A DNA stretch of 64,000 nucleotides. It comes from Serratia fonticola (lineage in GTDB: Bacteria > Pseudomonadota > Gammaproteobacteria > Enterobacterales > Enterobacteriaceae). The notes under the pieces are model-generated. The model did not search any database, was not told the DNA's origin, and saw only the letters and a list, made by a program, of their open reading frames with translations. Positions 9,367 to 18,733 of this stretch are shown here, piece by piece. The DNA is taken from positions 5,208,001 through 5,272,000 of the forward strand of contig NZ_CP011254.1 in assembly GCF_001006005.1 (NCBI RefSeq), written 5' to 3'. The first letter of the stretch is position 1, and each line of letters begins with the position of its first letter. A program made the position numbers and the translations under genes.

Positions 9367-10722
9367 TTATTCCTCCGGATGATAGCCATTGAAGTAGAGA
9401 TTCAGCAGCACCGCCGCCACTGAAGAGAGCAAAATGCCGCTGTGCAGCAACGGTTGCAGGCTCGCTGGCATCTGGTTAAAGAAATCAGCCGCCACGATCG
9501 GGATCATGCCAAGCCCCAGACTGATGGCGACAATATAGGCGTTATAGCGATTGGTATTGAAGTTGACCCTGGTCAGGATCTTGATGCCGGTAGACAGCAC
9601 CATGCCAAACATCACGATACCCGCGCCCCCCAAGACAAACTGCGGGATCGAGGCCACCAGAATAGACATTTTGGGGATCAGGCCGAACAGCACCAGAATC
9701 AAACCTGCCATCACGCACACCCAGCGGCTGGACACCTGAGTAACGCTTACCAAGCCAATATTCTGGGAGAACGAGGTATGCGGGAACGTATTGAAAATAC
9801 CGCCGATAATGGTTCCCAGGCCGTCAACCCGCAGCCCACGGACCACATCCTGCTTGGTGGTTGGGCGGCCGACAATTTCCCCCAGCGCCATAAACATGCC
9901 CATCGACTCAATAAATACGATCAGCATGACGATCGTCAGGGTGATAATCGAAGCCGGATCAAAGGTGGGCCAACCGAAGGCAAAGGGGCGCACGATGGCA
10001 AACCAGGCGGCATCATTCAGGCCAGAAAAGCTGACTTCTCCCATCAGCAGCGCCACCACAAAACCAAAGCCAATCCCCAACAACACGGAAATATTAGAGA
10101 TAAAGCCTTTGCTAAACCGGGTGATTAGCAAAATAAAAATCAGCACCAGCAACGAGACGCCAATATAGGCCGGGTTACCGTAGTTGGCATTGCCCCTGCC
10201 CCCGGCGGCCCAATCTATCCCGACCCGTACAATGCTAAGGCCGATTGAGGTGATCACAATCCCCGTCACCAGGGTTGGGAACAGCGGCATCAAACGGCCC
10301 ACCAACGGCACCAGCAACGTGGTGATAATTCCAGCCGCAATGGTGGCGCCAAAGATACCGGTCAGGCCGATTTCGGGGTTGGCACCGATGGCCAACATCG
10401 GCGTGACGGCAGCGAAGGTGACGGACATGATGACGGGCAACCGAATACCAGCAAAGCGACCAATCCCGATGCATTGCAATAGCGTCACCACGCCACAGCA
10501 AAACAGATCGGAGCTGATCAGATAAGCAATCTGCAGCTTATCCAGCCCCAGGCTACCGCCGATCATCAATGGGACGGCAACCGCCCCCGCATACATCACC
10601 AGGACATGCTGAAGCCCCAGGGTAAAAAGATGGGCAATGGGTAATATCTCTTCAACTTTATCAATCGGTTTTTCAGTCGTCTGCGCCTTTTCGCCGGGCA
10701 AAATAGTATTCAAGTTGGTCAT
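9367..10722 (-). CDS. NCS2-family nucleobase (purine) permease
   Basis: A 451-residue inner-membrane symporter of the uracil/xanthine/urate family with about 14 hydrophobic segments. Hallmarks are the TM1 QH pair (LGLQHVLVMYAGAVAVP), the TM8 acidic residue in VFIESMGMFMALGEIVGR, and the TM10 signature NTFPHTSFSQNIGLV. The pattern points to the xanthine/urate (XanP/UacT) side of the family rather than to uracil carriers, which is less certain. A 93-bp gap separates it from the downstream C-N hydrolase gene. Confidence 0.88.
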   Translation of the reverse strand: MTNLNTILPGEKAQTTEKPIDKVEEILPIAHLFTLGLQHVLVMYAGAVAVPLMIGGSLGLDKLQIAYLISSDLFCCGVVTLLQCIGIGRFAGIRLPVIMSVTFAAVTPMLAIGANPEIGLTGIFGATIAAGIITTLLVPLVGRLMPLFPTLVTGIVITSIGLSIVRVGIDWAAGGRGNANYGNPAYIGVSLLVLIFILLITRFSKGFISNISVLLGIGFGFVVALLMGEVSFSGLNDAAWFAIVRPFAFGWPTFDPASIITLTIVMLIVFIESMGMFMALGEIVGRPTTKQDVVRGLRVDGLGTIIGGIFNTFPHTSFSQNIGLVSVTQVSSRWVCVMAGLILVLFGLIPKMSILVASIPQFVLGGAGIVMFGMVLSTGIKILTRVNFNTNRYNAYIVAISLGLGMIPIVAADFFNQMPASLQPLLHSGILLSSVAAVLLNLYFNGYHPEE

Positions 10723-11333
10723 GGAACCTCACTCCTGTACGGCCTTGATCAGGTTGTCATTCCTGATGGCTACGATTCGAGGGCACAGCCTGATAACCCC
10801 CCTGATAATGGATGTACGGCACGAGTTCCGGGCATGCATATTGTGTGCAGAGTGGGCGGTTCTCAGGTGGTATTGTGCAGGAGAGTGTTTTAAATGCGAA
10901 AACCATCACAGATGAGGCTTAATTTATTTCGATTTAATTAACATTATATTAGATAAAAAATAACACTCACCATCGGCGAAAATGGCGCAATTGATAAAAT
11001 TACCAATATGATTCGTCTCAATTTGAGATCCCACCACCGTACCCAGCCGATAAACCGATAGCAGCGCATGTTGCAATTTTGGTTGGCAAAATCTTCCACC
11101 GGTAGCTAATTCCTTGATTGCCCCTCATTCCCGGGTTTCCACAGCCAACCAGAGGCCTACTATCAAAAGTAACAAGCCGATAACTCGCATAGGCATGGTT
11201 AATAATTAGCCTATTTATGGTTTATTTATGAGCGATAACTGTGTATATTACCACCACTCAGAAGGAATGAGTCAGGCGATCCGGCCACTCCATTACAGGG
11301 ATAGACGTTCAGTTGCTCTTTCAGAAATCTTTT
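10723..11333. other. Intergenic region upstream of two divergent genes
   Basis: About 610 bp between the permease and the NlpC/P60 gene, which are divergently transcribed. It contains AT-rich stretches (10915-10965) that could hold the permease promoter, and a TATTAC-rich patch near 11240 that could serve the hydrolase gene. No RNA gene, riboswitch or repeat was recognised. Confidence 0.4.
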
Positions 11334-11798
11334 ATGCTTAAATTTTTTGCTGTATTTCTCACTTGCTCAGCTTTTTGCATGAGCTTTTCCGCTTCAGCCA
11401 GTTCCGGCCACAATAATACTCAGGAGCTAAAAAAAATCCTGTCGCATTATGACCGATGGGAAGGAGTTCGATACAAATTCGGGGGTAACTCGCGCAAAGG
11501 CATCGACTGCTCAGCCTATATGCAGCGCGTGTTTCAAGATGAGTTTGCCGTCAGCTTGCCACGCAGCACTGGTGAACAAATGAAACTGGGTTCACGAGTA
11601 GCTAAAAGCCAGTTACACACGGGCGATCTGGTGTTTTTCAAAACCTCATCCCGTCAGCGCCACGTCGGCGTTTATATCGGAGAGGGTGAGTTTGTTCACG
11701 CCTCTACCAGTATGGGCGTCACCGTTTCCAGCCTGGATAATCAATACTGGGGCGCGCGTTACGAACTGGCCCGGCGTATCAATGGCAGCGATGCATAA
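11334..11798 (+). CDS. NlpC/P60 peptidoglycan endopeptidase (MepS/NlpC-like)
   Basis: Secreted cysteine peptidase likely to cut peptide cross-links in the cell wall. The catalytic Cys is in RKGIDCSAYMQRVF and the His residues are in RHVGVYIGEGEFVHAS. Similarity is highest to the MepS/NlpC group (WEGVRYKFGG, LPRSTGEQ, TGDLVFFKT). Unlike those, which are lipoproteins, this one has a normal Sec leader ending ASA-S and no lipobox Cys, so it should be soluble in the periplasm. ATG 11334 is chosen because the leader then starts MLKFFAVFLT; an in-frame TTG lies at 11313. No good ribosome site is seen for either. Confidence 0.83.
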   Translation: MLKFFAVFLTCSAFCMSFSASASSGHNNTQELKKILSHYDRWEGVRYKFGGNSRKGIDCSAYMQRVFQDEFAVSLPRSTGEQMKLGSRVAKSQLHTGDLVFFKTSSRQRHVGVYIGEGEFVHASTSMGVTVSSLDNQYWGARYELARRINGSDA

Positions 11799-11851
11799 AA
11801 CTGCCCACCAAGCCAAACCGCCGGTTACCAGACCGGCAGCCAAGACTAGGA

Positions 11852-12877
11852 TCACAGCTTCTTGCGGTTACGGCGCATATCGATAGCCACCGCGGCCACG
11901 ATGATCATGCCTTTGATAATGTCCTGAATGTAGGAATCCACACCGATAAAGGTAAAGCCACTTTTGATCAGGCCGAGGATCACCGCGCCGATCAGCGTGC
12001 CGGTAATGCGCCCCACTCCGCCCATCAGGCTACTGCCACCGATGACCGCTGCGGCAATGGCGTCCAACTCATAAGACACCCCCATGCTCGACTGCCCGCT
12101 ACTGACTCGTGCCGCCAGCACCACGCCCGCTAATCCTGCCAACCCACCCGCAATGGTGTAGACCGTCACCAGGTATTTATTGACGTTGATCCCAGAGACC
12201 CTGGCCGAAGTCATGTTGCCGCCGATGGCATACACGTATTTGCCATAACGGGTGTGCTTCAGGGCGATATGGAAAATCACCGCCACCACCAGGAAGATAA
12301 TCACCGGCATGGCACCTTGGCCAATCGAGGTGAAACCGTCCGACAGGAAGCTGACCGGATTACCTTTGGTGTAATACTGTGCCAAACCACGGGCAGAAAC
12401 CATCATCCCCAAGGTGGCGATAAACGGTGGAATGCCGGTGCGGGTGATCAAGAACCCGTTGATAAATCCGCAAATAATCCCCACCCCAATCCCGGCCCCG
12501 ATGGGGATCGCGGCGGGCAGATCCAGCAGGCCCGGATACATTGGCGAAATGCTTTCGGAGGTTTGCGCCAGGCTGGCCGCCACCACCGCCGTCAGGGCAA
12601 TCAACGAGCCAGAAGAGAGATCGATACCGGTGGTAATGATGACCTGGGTGACGCCAACGGCGATGATGCCAATGATCGCCACCTGCAAGACGATCAGCAG
12701 CAGGCGGTTCGGGTTAAGCAGGAACGACTGATCGCGCACGTACCAGCCCAGCATTTCAAAAATCAGCGCAATACCGATCATGACGATAAAGATGCCGGTA
12801 TCTTTCGGCAGCTTGCCGCTAAAACCGGCAAACAGCGAGGCTTTGACTGGCTGAGTTTCCACTTTGACGTTATTCAT
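11852..12877 (-). CDS. Sugar ABC transporter permease (RbsC family)
   Basis: The 341-residue inner-membrane permease has the RbsC-family features: GVTQVIITTGIDLSSGSLIALTAV, the GNPVSF loop, YAIGGNMTSARVSGINVNKY and AAVIGGSSLMGGVGRITGTLIGAVILGLI. Ten or so hydrophobic segments follow a cytoplasmic N-terminus. It is the last gene of a three-gene minus-strand importer operon (binding protein, ATPase, permease), 17 bp after the ATPase gene. The substrate is inferred from the binding protein. Confidence 0.92.
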   Translation of the reverse strand: MNNVKVETQPVKASLFAGFSGKLPKDTGIFIVMIGIALIFEMLGWYVRDQSFLLNPNRLLLIVLQVAIIGIIAVGVTQVIITTGIDLSSGSLIALTAVVAASLAQTSESISPMYPGLLDLPAAIPIGAGIGVGIICGFINGFLITRTGIPPFIATLGMMVSARGLAQYYTKGNPVSFLSDGFTSIGQGAMPVIIFLVVAVIFHIALKHTRYGKYVYAIGGNMTSARVSGINVNKYLVTVYTIAGGLAGLAGVVLAARVSSGQSSMGVSYELDAIAAAVIGGSSLMGGVGRITGTLIGAVILGLIKSGFTFIGVDSYIQDIIKGMIIVAAVAIDMRRNRKKL

Positions 12878-12894
12878 TATGTTTTACCTTTGCG

Positions 12895-14379
12895 TTATTC
12901 CGAGGCCAACGCCATGATTTTTTCCTGGTCTGCTTCATCTTTATCCAGGATCCCCGTAATGCGTCCGGCGTGCATCACCATGACGCGATCGCTCATGCCG
13001 AGTATTTCCGGCAGTTCGGACGAAACCAAAATAATGGCGACGCCACGGTGCGCCAATTCGCTGATCAGGCGATAAATTTCTGCCTTGGCCCCCACGTCGA
13101 TACCGCGCGTGGGTTCATCCAGGATCAGGATCTTCGGCTGCGCCAATAGCCAGCGGGCAATCAAGACCTTCTGCTGGTTACCGCCGCTGAGGTTATTGAT
13201 AATCTGGTCCATCGTCGGGGTTTTAATATTGAGTTTGCTAATTTGCTCCATGCAGTCTTTAGCCATTTGCGTCTGGCTGACAAAGCCGTTTTTGCTGGTA
13301 TAGGCGGAAAGGTTGACGATGCTCATGTTCTCCACCACCGATAGCACCAGAAACAGACCAGACTTTTTACGGTCTTCGGTGAGGAATGCCAGCCCTTGCT
13401 CGATGGCTTTGGAGGGGGAATCTATTTTTACCGGCAAGCCTTCAATATAAATCTCGCCCCCCTCGGCCGGGTGCATACCAAACAGGCTCTCCATCACTTC
13501 GCTGCGCCCTGCGCCCACCAGCCCGGCAACTCCGAGGATTTCCCCACGCTTAACCGCAAAGGAGATATCGTGGAACCAGCCGCTGCGCCGCAACCCGGCC
13601 ACACGCAACACCTCTTCACCGATATTGTTATTGAACTTGGGGAACATCTGGGTCAGCTCGCGGCCCACCATCATGGTGATTAGCGACTGTTTGGTCAGAT
13701 TCTCGGTTTTATCACTGGCGATCGAGGTACCATCGCGGAAGATGCTGACCTCGTCGGTGATGGCAAAGATTTCATCCATTTTGTGGCTGATATAGATAAT
13801 GCCTTTGCCCTGCTGCTTCAGTTCACGAATGATCGCAAACAGATGCACCACTTCCCCTTCCGTTAATGCCGAGGTCGGCTCATCCATGATCAATACGTCG
13901 GCGTTATAAGACACCGCCTTGGCAATCTCGACCATCTGTTGGTTGGCGATGCTCAGCGTGCCTAGTTGAGTTTCCGGGTCTAATTTAATCTTGAGATGCG
14001 CCAACAGCTCACGGGTTTTGCGGTTTAATTCCTCGTGATTGACAAAACCCAGCTTGGCGGGTTCACGCCCCAACCAGATATTTTCTGCCACCGTCATATG
14101 CGGCACCAGGTTCAGCTCCTGGTGGATCATGGAGATGCCCGAGTGCAAGGCCGCCAGCGTATCGTTAAACGTCACCGGCTGCCCTTTGACCTTGATGGTG
14201 CCAGCATCGGGCCGGTAAATACCGATTAAGCACTTCATCAGCGTTGATTTACCGGCACCGTTTTCCCCCATTAACGCATGCACGCTGCCCGGTTTGATCT
14301 TGAGCGACACGTTATCCAACGCCTTAACGCCCGGGAACTGCTTGCTGATGCCTTCCGCCTCCAGCACATAAGGATACAT
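12895..14379 (-). CDS. Sugar ABC transporter ATPase (RbsA type, duplicated)
   Basis: The 494-residue protein has two ATP-binding halves. The first has a full Walker A (GENGAGKST) and Walker B (LIMDEPTSALT). The second has the degenerate P-loop GLVGAGRSE with the intact LSGGNQQKVLIARWL and LILDEPTRGID, as in RbsA and MglA where one site hydrolyses ATP. It energises the adjacent RbsC-type permease. It is the middle gene of the operon, about 75 bp from the binding-protein gene. Confidence 0.93.
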   Translation of the reverse strand: MYPYVLEAEGISKQFPGVKALDNVSLKIKPGSVHALMGENGAGKSTLMKCLIGIYRPDAGTIKVKGQPVTFNDTLAALHSGISMIHQELNLVPHMTVAENIWLGREPAKLGFVNHEELNRKTRELLAHLKIKLDPETQLGTLSIANQQMVEIAKAVSYNADVLIMDEPTSALTEGEVVHLFAIIRELKQQGKGIIYISHKMDEIFAITDEVSIFRDGTSIASDKTENLTKQSLITMMVGRELTQMFPKFNNNIGEEVLRVAGLRRSGWFHDISFAVKRGEILGVAGLVGAGRSEVMESLFGMHPAEGGEIYIEGLPVKIDSPSKAIEQGLAFLTEDRKKSGLFLVLSVVENMSIVNLSAYTSKNGFVSQTQMAKDCMEQISKLNIKTPTMDQIINNLSGGNQQKVLIARWLLAQPKILILDEPTRGIDVGAKAEIYRLISELAHRGVAIILVSSELPEILGMSDRVMVMHAGRITGILDKDEADQEKIMALASE

Positions 14380-14455
14380 ACTGATAACCTCCGCCGTTAT
14401 CCTGCCGATAGCTGTGAACGATGCCCCTCACGTTAGGCAAGGGGCCGGTTGGTCA

Positions 14456-15385
14456 TTACTTTTTGTTCTTGTCGGCAAAGTCTTGGTAATTGGCTTTGGT
14501 GATCAGTTGGTAAGGGATCATGACGCTGCTTTCGACCTTCTCGCCTTTGACCAGTTGAATGGCCGTTTGTACAGCCCCTTCCCCCTGGCCTTTGGCATCC
14601 TGGAAGATGCTGAGGCTCAAATCCCCCTTCTTGATAAACTCCAGGGCATCCGGGGTGCCGTCGACACCCGCTACCAGCACGCCGGTTTTCTTCGCCTGTT
14701 TCAGCGCCAGAATGGCACCGATCGCCATCTCATCGTTATTGGAAGCAATGGCATCAATCTGCTGGCCGGAGAGGATCCAGTCGGTCGTCACGTCAACCGC
14801 CTCTTTGCGGAAAAACTTGGCGGTTTGCTTATCGATAATGTGAATATTCGGATATTGGGCCACCACTTCCTCAACGCCGCGGGTCCGGTCACGGGTGGCT
14901 TCGCTGGAGAGTTCACCGAGCAGGATCATCACGTTGCCCTTGCCGTTCATCAGCTTGGCCAGTTCTTCCATCTGCAGCTTGCCCGCCAGTTTGGAATCTG
15001 AACCTACATAGGCCATACCCGCTGGCAGGGTGGCTTCTGGCCGACGGTTGACGAACACCAGTGGAATATGGGCGTTCTCCGCCAGTTTGATCATTGGCTT
15101 GACGCCCTGGGTATCCACCGGGTTAAGGATGATGGCGTCGACCCCTTGACTGACGAAGTTCTCTATCTGCTGGATCTGCTGTGCGATATCGCCTTTGGCA
15201 TCTTCAAACTGGCCGCTGACGTTACCTTCCTGCTTCATTTTGTTCTGCATGGATTGGCGCAGGATGGTCAGGAAGTTGTCATCAAAGTAGGCCATCGACA
15301 CGCCGATCTTGATATCTTTGGCTAACACCGAGGCTGGCAGCATGCACATCAGTAGCGAGGTGACGATCAATTTCTTCAGCTTCAT
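14456..15385 (-). CDS. Periplasmic sugar-binding protein (ribose/inositol/rhizopine type)
   Basis: The 309-residue product begins with a Sec leader (KKLIVTSLLMCMLPASVLA) and folds as a class I periplasmic-binding protein. Typical segments are IKIGVSMAYFDDNFLTILRQSM, VSQGVDAIILNPVDTQGV, PLVFVNRRPE, YVGSDSKLAGKLQ, IASNNDEMAIGAILALK and VAGVDGTPDAL. The NRRPE and AYFDDNF stretches recall inositol/rhizopine (MocB-like) binders more than ribose RbsB, so myo-inositol or a related cyclitol is the best guess, at modest confidence. First gene of the importer operon. Confidence 0.85.
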   Translation of the reverse strand: MKLKKLIVTSLLMCMLPASVLAKDIKIGVSMAYFDDNFLTILRQSMQNKMKQEGNVSGQFEDAKGDIAQQIQQIENFVSQGVDAIILNPVDTQGVKPMIKLAENAHIPLVFVNRRPEATLPAGMAYVGSDSKLAGKLQMEELAKLMNGKGNVMILLGELSSEATRDRTRGVEEVVAQYPNIHIIDKQTAKFFRKEAVDVTTDWILSGQQIDAIASNNDEMAIGAILALKQAKKTGVLVAGVDGTPDALEFIKKGDLSLSIFQDAKGQGEGAVQTAIQLVKGEKVESSVMIPYQLITKANYQDFADKNKK

Positions 15386-15936
15386 GTTCTGTACCCTTTA
15401 ATCGTTAGAGTGAAGAGGCCTGTTGATTTGACGGCTAATGAAAAATATTTTTTACATTCAAACAACAATCCGCTCGTTATTATCGCCTTAAAACCCTGTT
15501 CCACCTGGCATCGCATCAGTTAATACTGGTTATGAGATGCCTGGGAATAATTAAAAATTAACTTTAAAACAATGCGTTGAAATGAAATCCTGATGTAATT
15601 GTTAAATACCCCATTCAGTCGTTAAACGTTTATTTCAAAAATTAGACTAATGAAATTTTTTAACCCAAACAAGCGAAACGTGCGTTTTGGAATGGGCAAA
15701 TAACAAAAATATGACAGGGATCTAACAAATGGACGCAAAGTGACCGCTGTTCCCCCTCACCCCAGCCCTCTCCCATTGTAAAATCGGAGGATCCCATAAA
15801 CAGCTGTTTAAGGGAGAGGGAGCGGGTACGGTGTTGTAGGTAAGAACGGAAGTCAGTCTGGAGGTATAAGGCAGAACGCCGTAGTCAACATTCGGTTCCC
15901 TCTCCCTTCTGGGAGAGAGTTAGAGTGATGGGGATG
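15386..15936. other. Intergenic region: importer promoter and composite repeat
   Basis: The first 365 bp are AT-rich and must hold the promoter of the ABC importer; no operator could be assigned. From 15752 to 15826 lies a copy of the palindromic repeat (CCCCCTCACCCCAGCC ... AGGGAGAGGGAGCGGG) whose loop is opened by about 35 bp containing AACAGCTGTT. A second copy, inverted, lies at 15895-15933 (TCTCCCTTCTGGGAGAGA ... GATGGGG). The pair ends 3 bp before the regulator stop codon at 15937. Confidence 0.65.
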
Positions 15937-16485
15937 TTAGTTTTGTTCTGAGACCAGCACGGCCAGCGTATCCGGCTCCAGGGCGCGGAAGATGTGCGGC
16001 CGGTCGGCTGGGTAGCAAATATAATCCCCGGCATTCAGCTCGGCAGGCTCTTCCACCAGCCCGACCAAGGCGCGCCCTTGGGTGATGACGATGTGTTCTA
16101 CCGAGCCTAACGGATGCGGATGAGAAAGACGGTCGGCTCCCGGCTGGGTCGTCAGCAGATAGATATCCCGCCGGGCGCCAGGCGGACAGGTTGCCAACAG
16201 CACTGCCGTATAGTTAGCCACTTCCGACACCACCGCAGCCCCTTCCCCGCGTCGGATCACCTGCGTTTTACTCTGCTGCGGCTCCATCAAACGCGCAAAG
16301 GGGATATCCAGCGCAACGCAGAGTGCCCACAGCGTTTCCAGACTCGGATTGCCATTCCCCGCTTCCAGTTGTGACAGCGTGGATTTGGCAATTCCTGCCC
16401 GGCGGGCAATTTCTGCCAACGAGAGGCCTGTACGCTGGCGTTCGCGCACCAGAGCTTCCGCAATGATATTGATGGGTTGTTTCAT
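15937..16485 (-). CDS. XRE-family transcriptional regulator with cupin sensor domain
   Basis: The 182-residue protein has an N-terminal helix-turn-helix (LSLAEIARRAGIAKSTLSQLEAGNGNPSLETLWAL, residues about 20-57) and a C-terminal cupin barrel (HPHPLGSVEHIVITQGRALVGL, then GDYICYPADRPHIF). Such proteins repress or activate an adjacent gene in response to a small ligand. It is divergent from azlCD with a 113-bp shared promoter region containing palindromes, so it is the likely azlCD regulator and probably autoregulates. Confidence 0.88.
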   Translation of the reverse strand: MKQPINIIAEALVRERQRTGLSLAEIARRAGIAKSTLSQLEAGNGNPSLETLWALCVALDIPFARLMEPQQSKTQVIRRGEGAAVVSEVANYTAVLLATCPPGARRDIYLLTTQPGADRLSHPHPLGSVEHIVITQGRALVGLVEEPAELNAGDYICYPADRPHIFRALEPDTLAVLVSEQN

Positions 16486-16508
16486 AGGTCGCGTAACTCA
16501 CCTTATAA

Positions 16509-16522
16509 CGAACGATCGTTCG
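16509..16522. promoter_or_regulatory. Palindromic operator candidate between the XRE-cupin gene and azlCD
   Basis: CGAACGATCGTTCG is a perfect 14-bp palindrome. A related imperfect site (ACAACCGTTCGTT) lies about 50 bp downstream near 16559-16572. A TATAAT at 16551-16556 between the two sites is a likely azlC -10 box. Two spaced sites around the promoter fit repression by the adjacent dimeric regulator. Confidence 0.6.
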
Positions 16523-16598
16523 ACTTGTAAATCGAGATTGAAGTGTTCATTATAATAGAACAACCGTTCGTTTTGAGAAAGGCAGTGAGAAAAATAGT

Positions 16599-17267
16599 AT
16601 GGCTAAACACTTTTTCCCCTCGCTTGATAAGGGCGTGATCAAAGGGATCGCGCTGGTCTGCCTGGCAGACGGCATCGTGGGGATCTCCTATGGTTCATTG
16701 GCGACCGGCCTGGGTTTCGAACTCTGGGTCCCACTGATGCTGTCGTTGCTGGTGTTGGCGGGTGCCTCTGAATTTCTGTTTATCGGCATCGTAGCCAGCG
16801 GTGGTAGCCCCTTTGCTGCGGCGGCTGCCGGGCTGCTGGTTAATGCACGCCACCTGCCTTTCGGTATGGCAGTGAAAGAGGTGATCGAGCGCAGCCGCTT
16901 TAAGTTATTGGGTTGCCATATCATGAACGACGAAAGCGTGGTGTTCGGCATTTCCCAACCGACGTTGGCCAAAAAACGGGCAGCCTACTGGCTCTGTGGG
17001 CTGGGGATCGCCGCCTGCTGGCCGTTGGGCGTGTTGATTGGTGGCACCATCGGTAGCTTTATTCCCGATATCAATGCCATCGGGCTGGACGCCGTGTTCC
17101 CCACCATTTTGCTGGCCTTGATTGTTGGTTCGCTGAAAAAACTACGCACCAGCATTTCTGCCTGCTCCGGCACCCTGATTGCCCTGGCTAGCGTGCCCTT
17201 GGTACCGATTGGCATGCCGGTGCTGTTTTCACTGTTGGGTTTACTGATCAGAAAGCGAGAAAAATAA
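16599..17267 (+). CDS. azlC: AzlC-family branched-chain amino acid exporter, large subunit
   Basis: The 222-residue inner-membrane protein fits AzlC/YgaZ: GIALVCLADGIVGISYGSLATGLGF at the start, NARHLPFGMAVKEV and ISVCSG-like motifs, and about six membrane segments. With AzlD it exports branched-chain amino acids or similar compounds. The start has only a weak ribosome site (GAAAGGCAGTGAG at 16576-16588). It overlaps azlD by one base (TAATG), typical of this pair. Confidence 0.9.
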   Translation: MAKHFFPSLDKGVIKGIALVCLADGIVGISYGSLATGLGFELWVPLMLSLLVLAGASEFLFIGIVASGGSPFAAAAAGLLVNARHLPFGMAVKEVIERSRFKLLGCHIMNDESVVFGISQPTLAKKRAAYWLCGLGIAACWPLGVLIGGTIGSFIPDINAIGLDAVFPTILLALIVGSLKKLRTSISACSGTLIALASVPLVPIGMPVLFSLLGLLIRKREK

Positions 17268-17587
17268 TGGGTAACCAAACACTCATCATCGGCATTCTGA
17301 TCCTGGCCAGCGGCACCTTTGCGTTTCGCTTTGCCGGTTTCCTGCTGGGCCGCAGCCTGAGCTTTTCTGACCGGGTTCAGGCCTTGCTCGCCGACTCTGC
17401 CACCACATTGCTGCTGGCCGTAGCAGTGATCGCGACGCTGTTCGAAGGGCAGCACTTTGCCGGTTATGCCCGTTTAGGCGGTGTGGCCGTGGGAGCATTA
17501 TTAGCCTGGCGGAAAACGCCGCTAATCGTGGTGCTGCTGGCTGCGGCGGCAGTGACGGCGCTGTTGCGGGTAGTCGGTGTGGCATAA
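17267..17587 (+). CDS. azlD: AzlD-family branched-chain amino acid exporter, small subunit
   Basis: A 106-residue protein with four hydrophobic segments and the AzlD/YgaH pattern (FAFRFAGFLLGRSL, then LLLAVAVIATLFEG and LARLGGVAVGALLAWRKTPLIVVLLAAAAVTALLR-like region). It is translated directly after azlC through a TAATG overlap. The two probably form a heteromeric permease in the inner membrane. Confidence 0.9.
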   Translation: MGNQTLIIGILILASGTFAFRFAGFLLGRSLSFSDRVQALLADSATTLLLAVAVIATLFEGQHFAGYARLGGVAVGALLAWRKTPLIVVLLAAAAVTALLRVVGVA

Positions 17588-17651
17588 CTCACTGCTGGCC
17601 GGGTATGATGGCGGCCGGCAGGTATGCTGCCTCACCGGAGATGGGATAGAA

Positions 17652-18635
17652 ATGGAGAAGCTCGCCACTTTAGCCGTAGTTGGAATAGTGCTGCTTGCGC
17701 CTTGGACAGCGCTACAGGCCGTGACGCCAGTGGGCCCAGGTTTTCCCCCTGACCGACCTGCTTCACTGTTTGACTGTCAGGCTCCGTTGATCAAGCTGTT
17801 AGCCAGCAGCAATCAGGCGCTGATCCGGGCGGAGAAAGTGCCAGCGAACAAGCTGGAAATCAATATTGAACCACGGGCCAACGGCATACAGGCCATTCAA
17901 CTGTTCGATCGCCGCAAGTCAGCCTCGCCCGATTCGCCAGGGGCCGGACATCTTGGTTGGGTCATGTACGATCCGCACACCGGCCAGCTACTGGATAACA
18001 GCGCCGACGAACAGCATCCGCAACCGCTCACCTTTAATCCACAGTACGGCAAGCAATATCAGCAATGCCTACAGAAAGAGCAGCGCTGTGCGACCATTCT
18101 GGACCAGATGAAATTAGGCGCCATCATTGCCGATTCCCCTAAATATGTGGTGCGTGGTAAAGGCCGGGCTTATTTTCACGCCACCCCCACCGAGCAGTGC
18201 GTCAATGAATCTCAATTTGTGATCCCGGATGACAAGGTGCAGGTGGTGGGGTATGCCGCGCTTGAGCCCGTCGAAGGCGAGAAAAATGGCTATTTGTTAG
18301 TCGGTTATGGCAATACCTCCGGCTGGATCAACGTTGATCGTCTGGCCCCGCTCGACGAGATTTGCCACGATGCGCAGGCCAGCGCCGAATCCGCAATAAG
18401 CAAAACGGCCTCGCCTGCGGCGAAGTATCTGGTGAAGAGTAAGAAACTCTATTTTTACGACTCGCCGGATAAGCTCTGCCAGGATGAGGGCGGAAAGTTT
18501 GTCGTCAATGGCGATAGCGTTACCGCCACGCACGGGCAAGCTTATAAGGGATTTTTGTTTGTGAGTTATCTTCATCCCAAAACCGGCGATAAAACCACGG
18601 GCTGGGTGAAGACTGATGGTTTGACGGCGCAATAA
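17652..18635 (+). CDS. Exported protein with two C-terminal SH3-like repeats
   Basis: The 327-residue protein has a Sec leader (MEKLATLAVVGIVLLAPWTALQA). Residues about 30-165 form a first domain (a lysozyme-inhibitor-like or unknown fold, with Cys in SLFDCQAPLIKLL). Two homologous bacterial-SH3-like units follow: KYVVRGKGRAYFHATPTEQC...GWINVDRL and KYLVKSKKLYFYDSPDKLC...GWVKTDGL. Such domains bind cell-wall or peptide ligands. GGAG at 17637-17640 supports the ATG at 17652. It lies 64 bp after azlD and may share its transcript. Function unknown. Confidence 0.7.
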   Translation: MEKLATLAVVGIVLLAPWTALQAVTPVGPGFPPDRPASLFDCQAPLIKLLASSNQALIRAEKVPANKLEINIEPRANGIQAIQLFDRRKSASPDSPGAGHLGWVMYDPHTGQLLDNSADEQHPQPLTFNPQYGKQYQQCLQKEQRCATILDQMKLGAIIADSPKYVVRGKGRAYFHATPTEQCVNESQFVIPDDKVQVVGYAALEPVEGEKNGYLLVGYGNTSGWINVDRLAPLDEICHDAQASAESAISKTASPAAKYLVKSKKLYFYDSPDKLCQDEGGKFVVNGDSVTATHGQAYKGFLFVSYLHPKTGDKTTGWVKTDGLTAQ

Positions 18636-18674
18636 ATGTAGGCCCGATATTGCCTTATCCGCTAATTTTCCTGA

Positions 18675-18700
18675 CGAACGCAGCATGCAGCGCCCCAGCG
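18675..18700. repeat. Degenerate copy of the GCAGCATGCAGCGCCCC repeat
   Basis: GAACGCAGCATGCAGCGCCCC with flanking bases is an imperfect copy of a palindrome found at 50001-50025 and 56175-56199 (GGGCGCAGCATGCAGCGCCC). It lies downstream of the SH3 gene. Confidence 0.55.
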
Positions 18701-18733
18701 TTCTGGCTCTGTTGGCGCTTGTTAGCAGTCTAA

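Noticed and set aside
9442..10168. Long plus-strand open frames (228 and 125 codons) across the permease gene
   Set aside because: They are antisense to a clear 451-residue permease. Their products are His/Gln/Asn- or Pro/Thr-rich, as expected for a reverse reading of membrane codons.
12254..13075. 273-codon plus-strand open frame across the ABC permease and ATPase genes
   Set aside because: It spans two well-supported minus-strand genes, and the product composition (Asn, Gln, His, Arg-rich) is that of an antisense shadow.
15752..15933. Possible CRISPR-like repeats
   Set aside because: Only two unequal, inverted copies with no regular spacers; they belong to the dispersed palindromic family.
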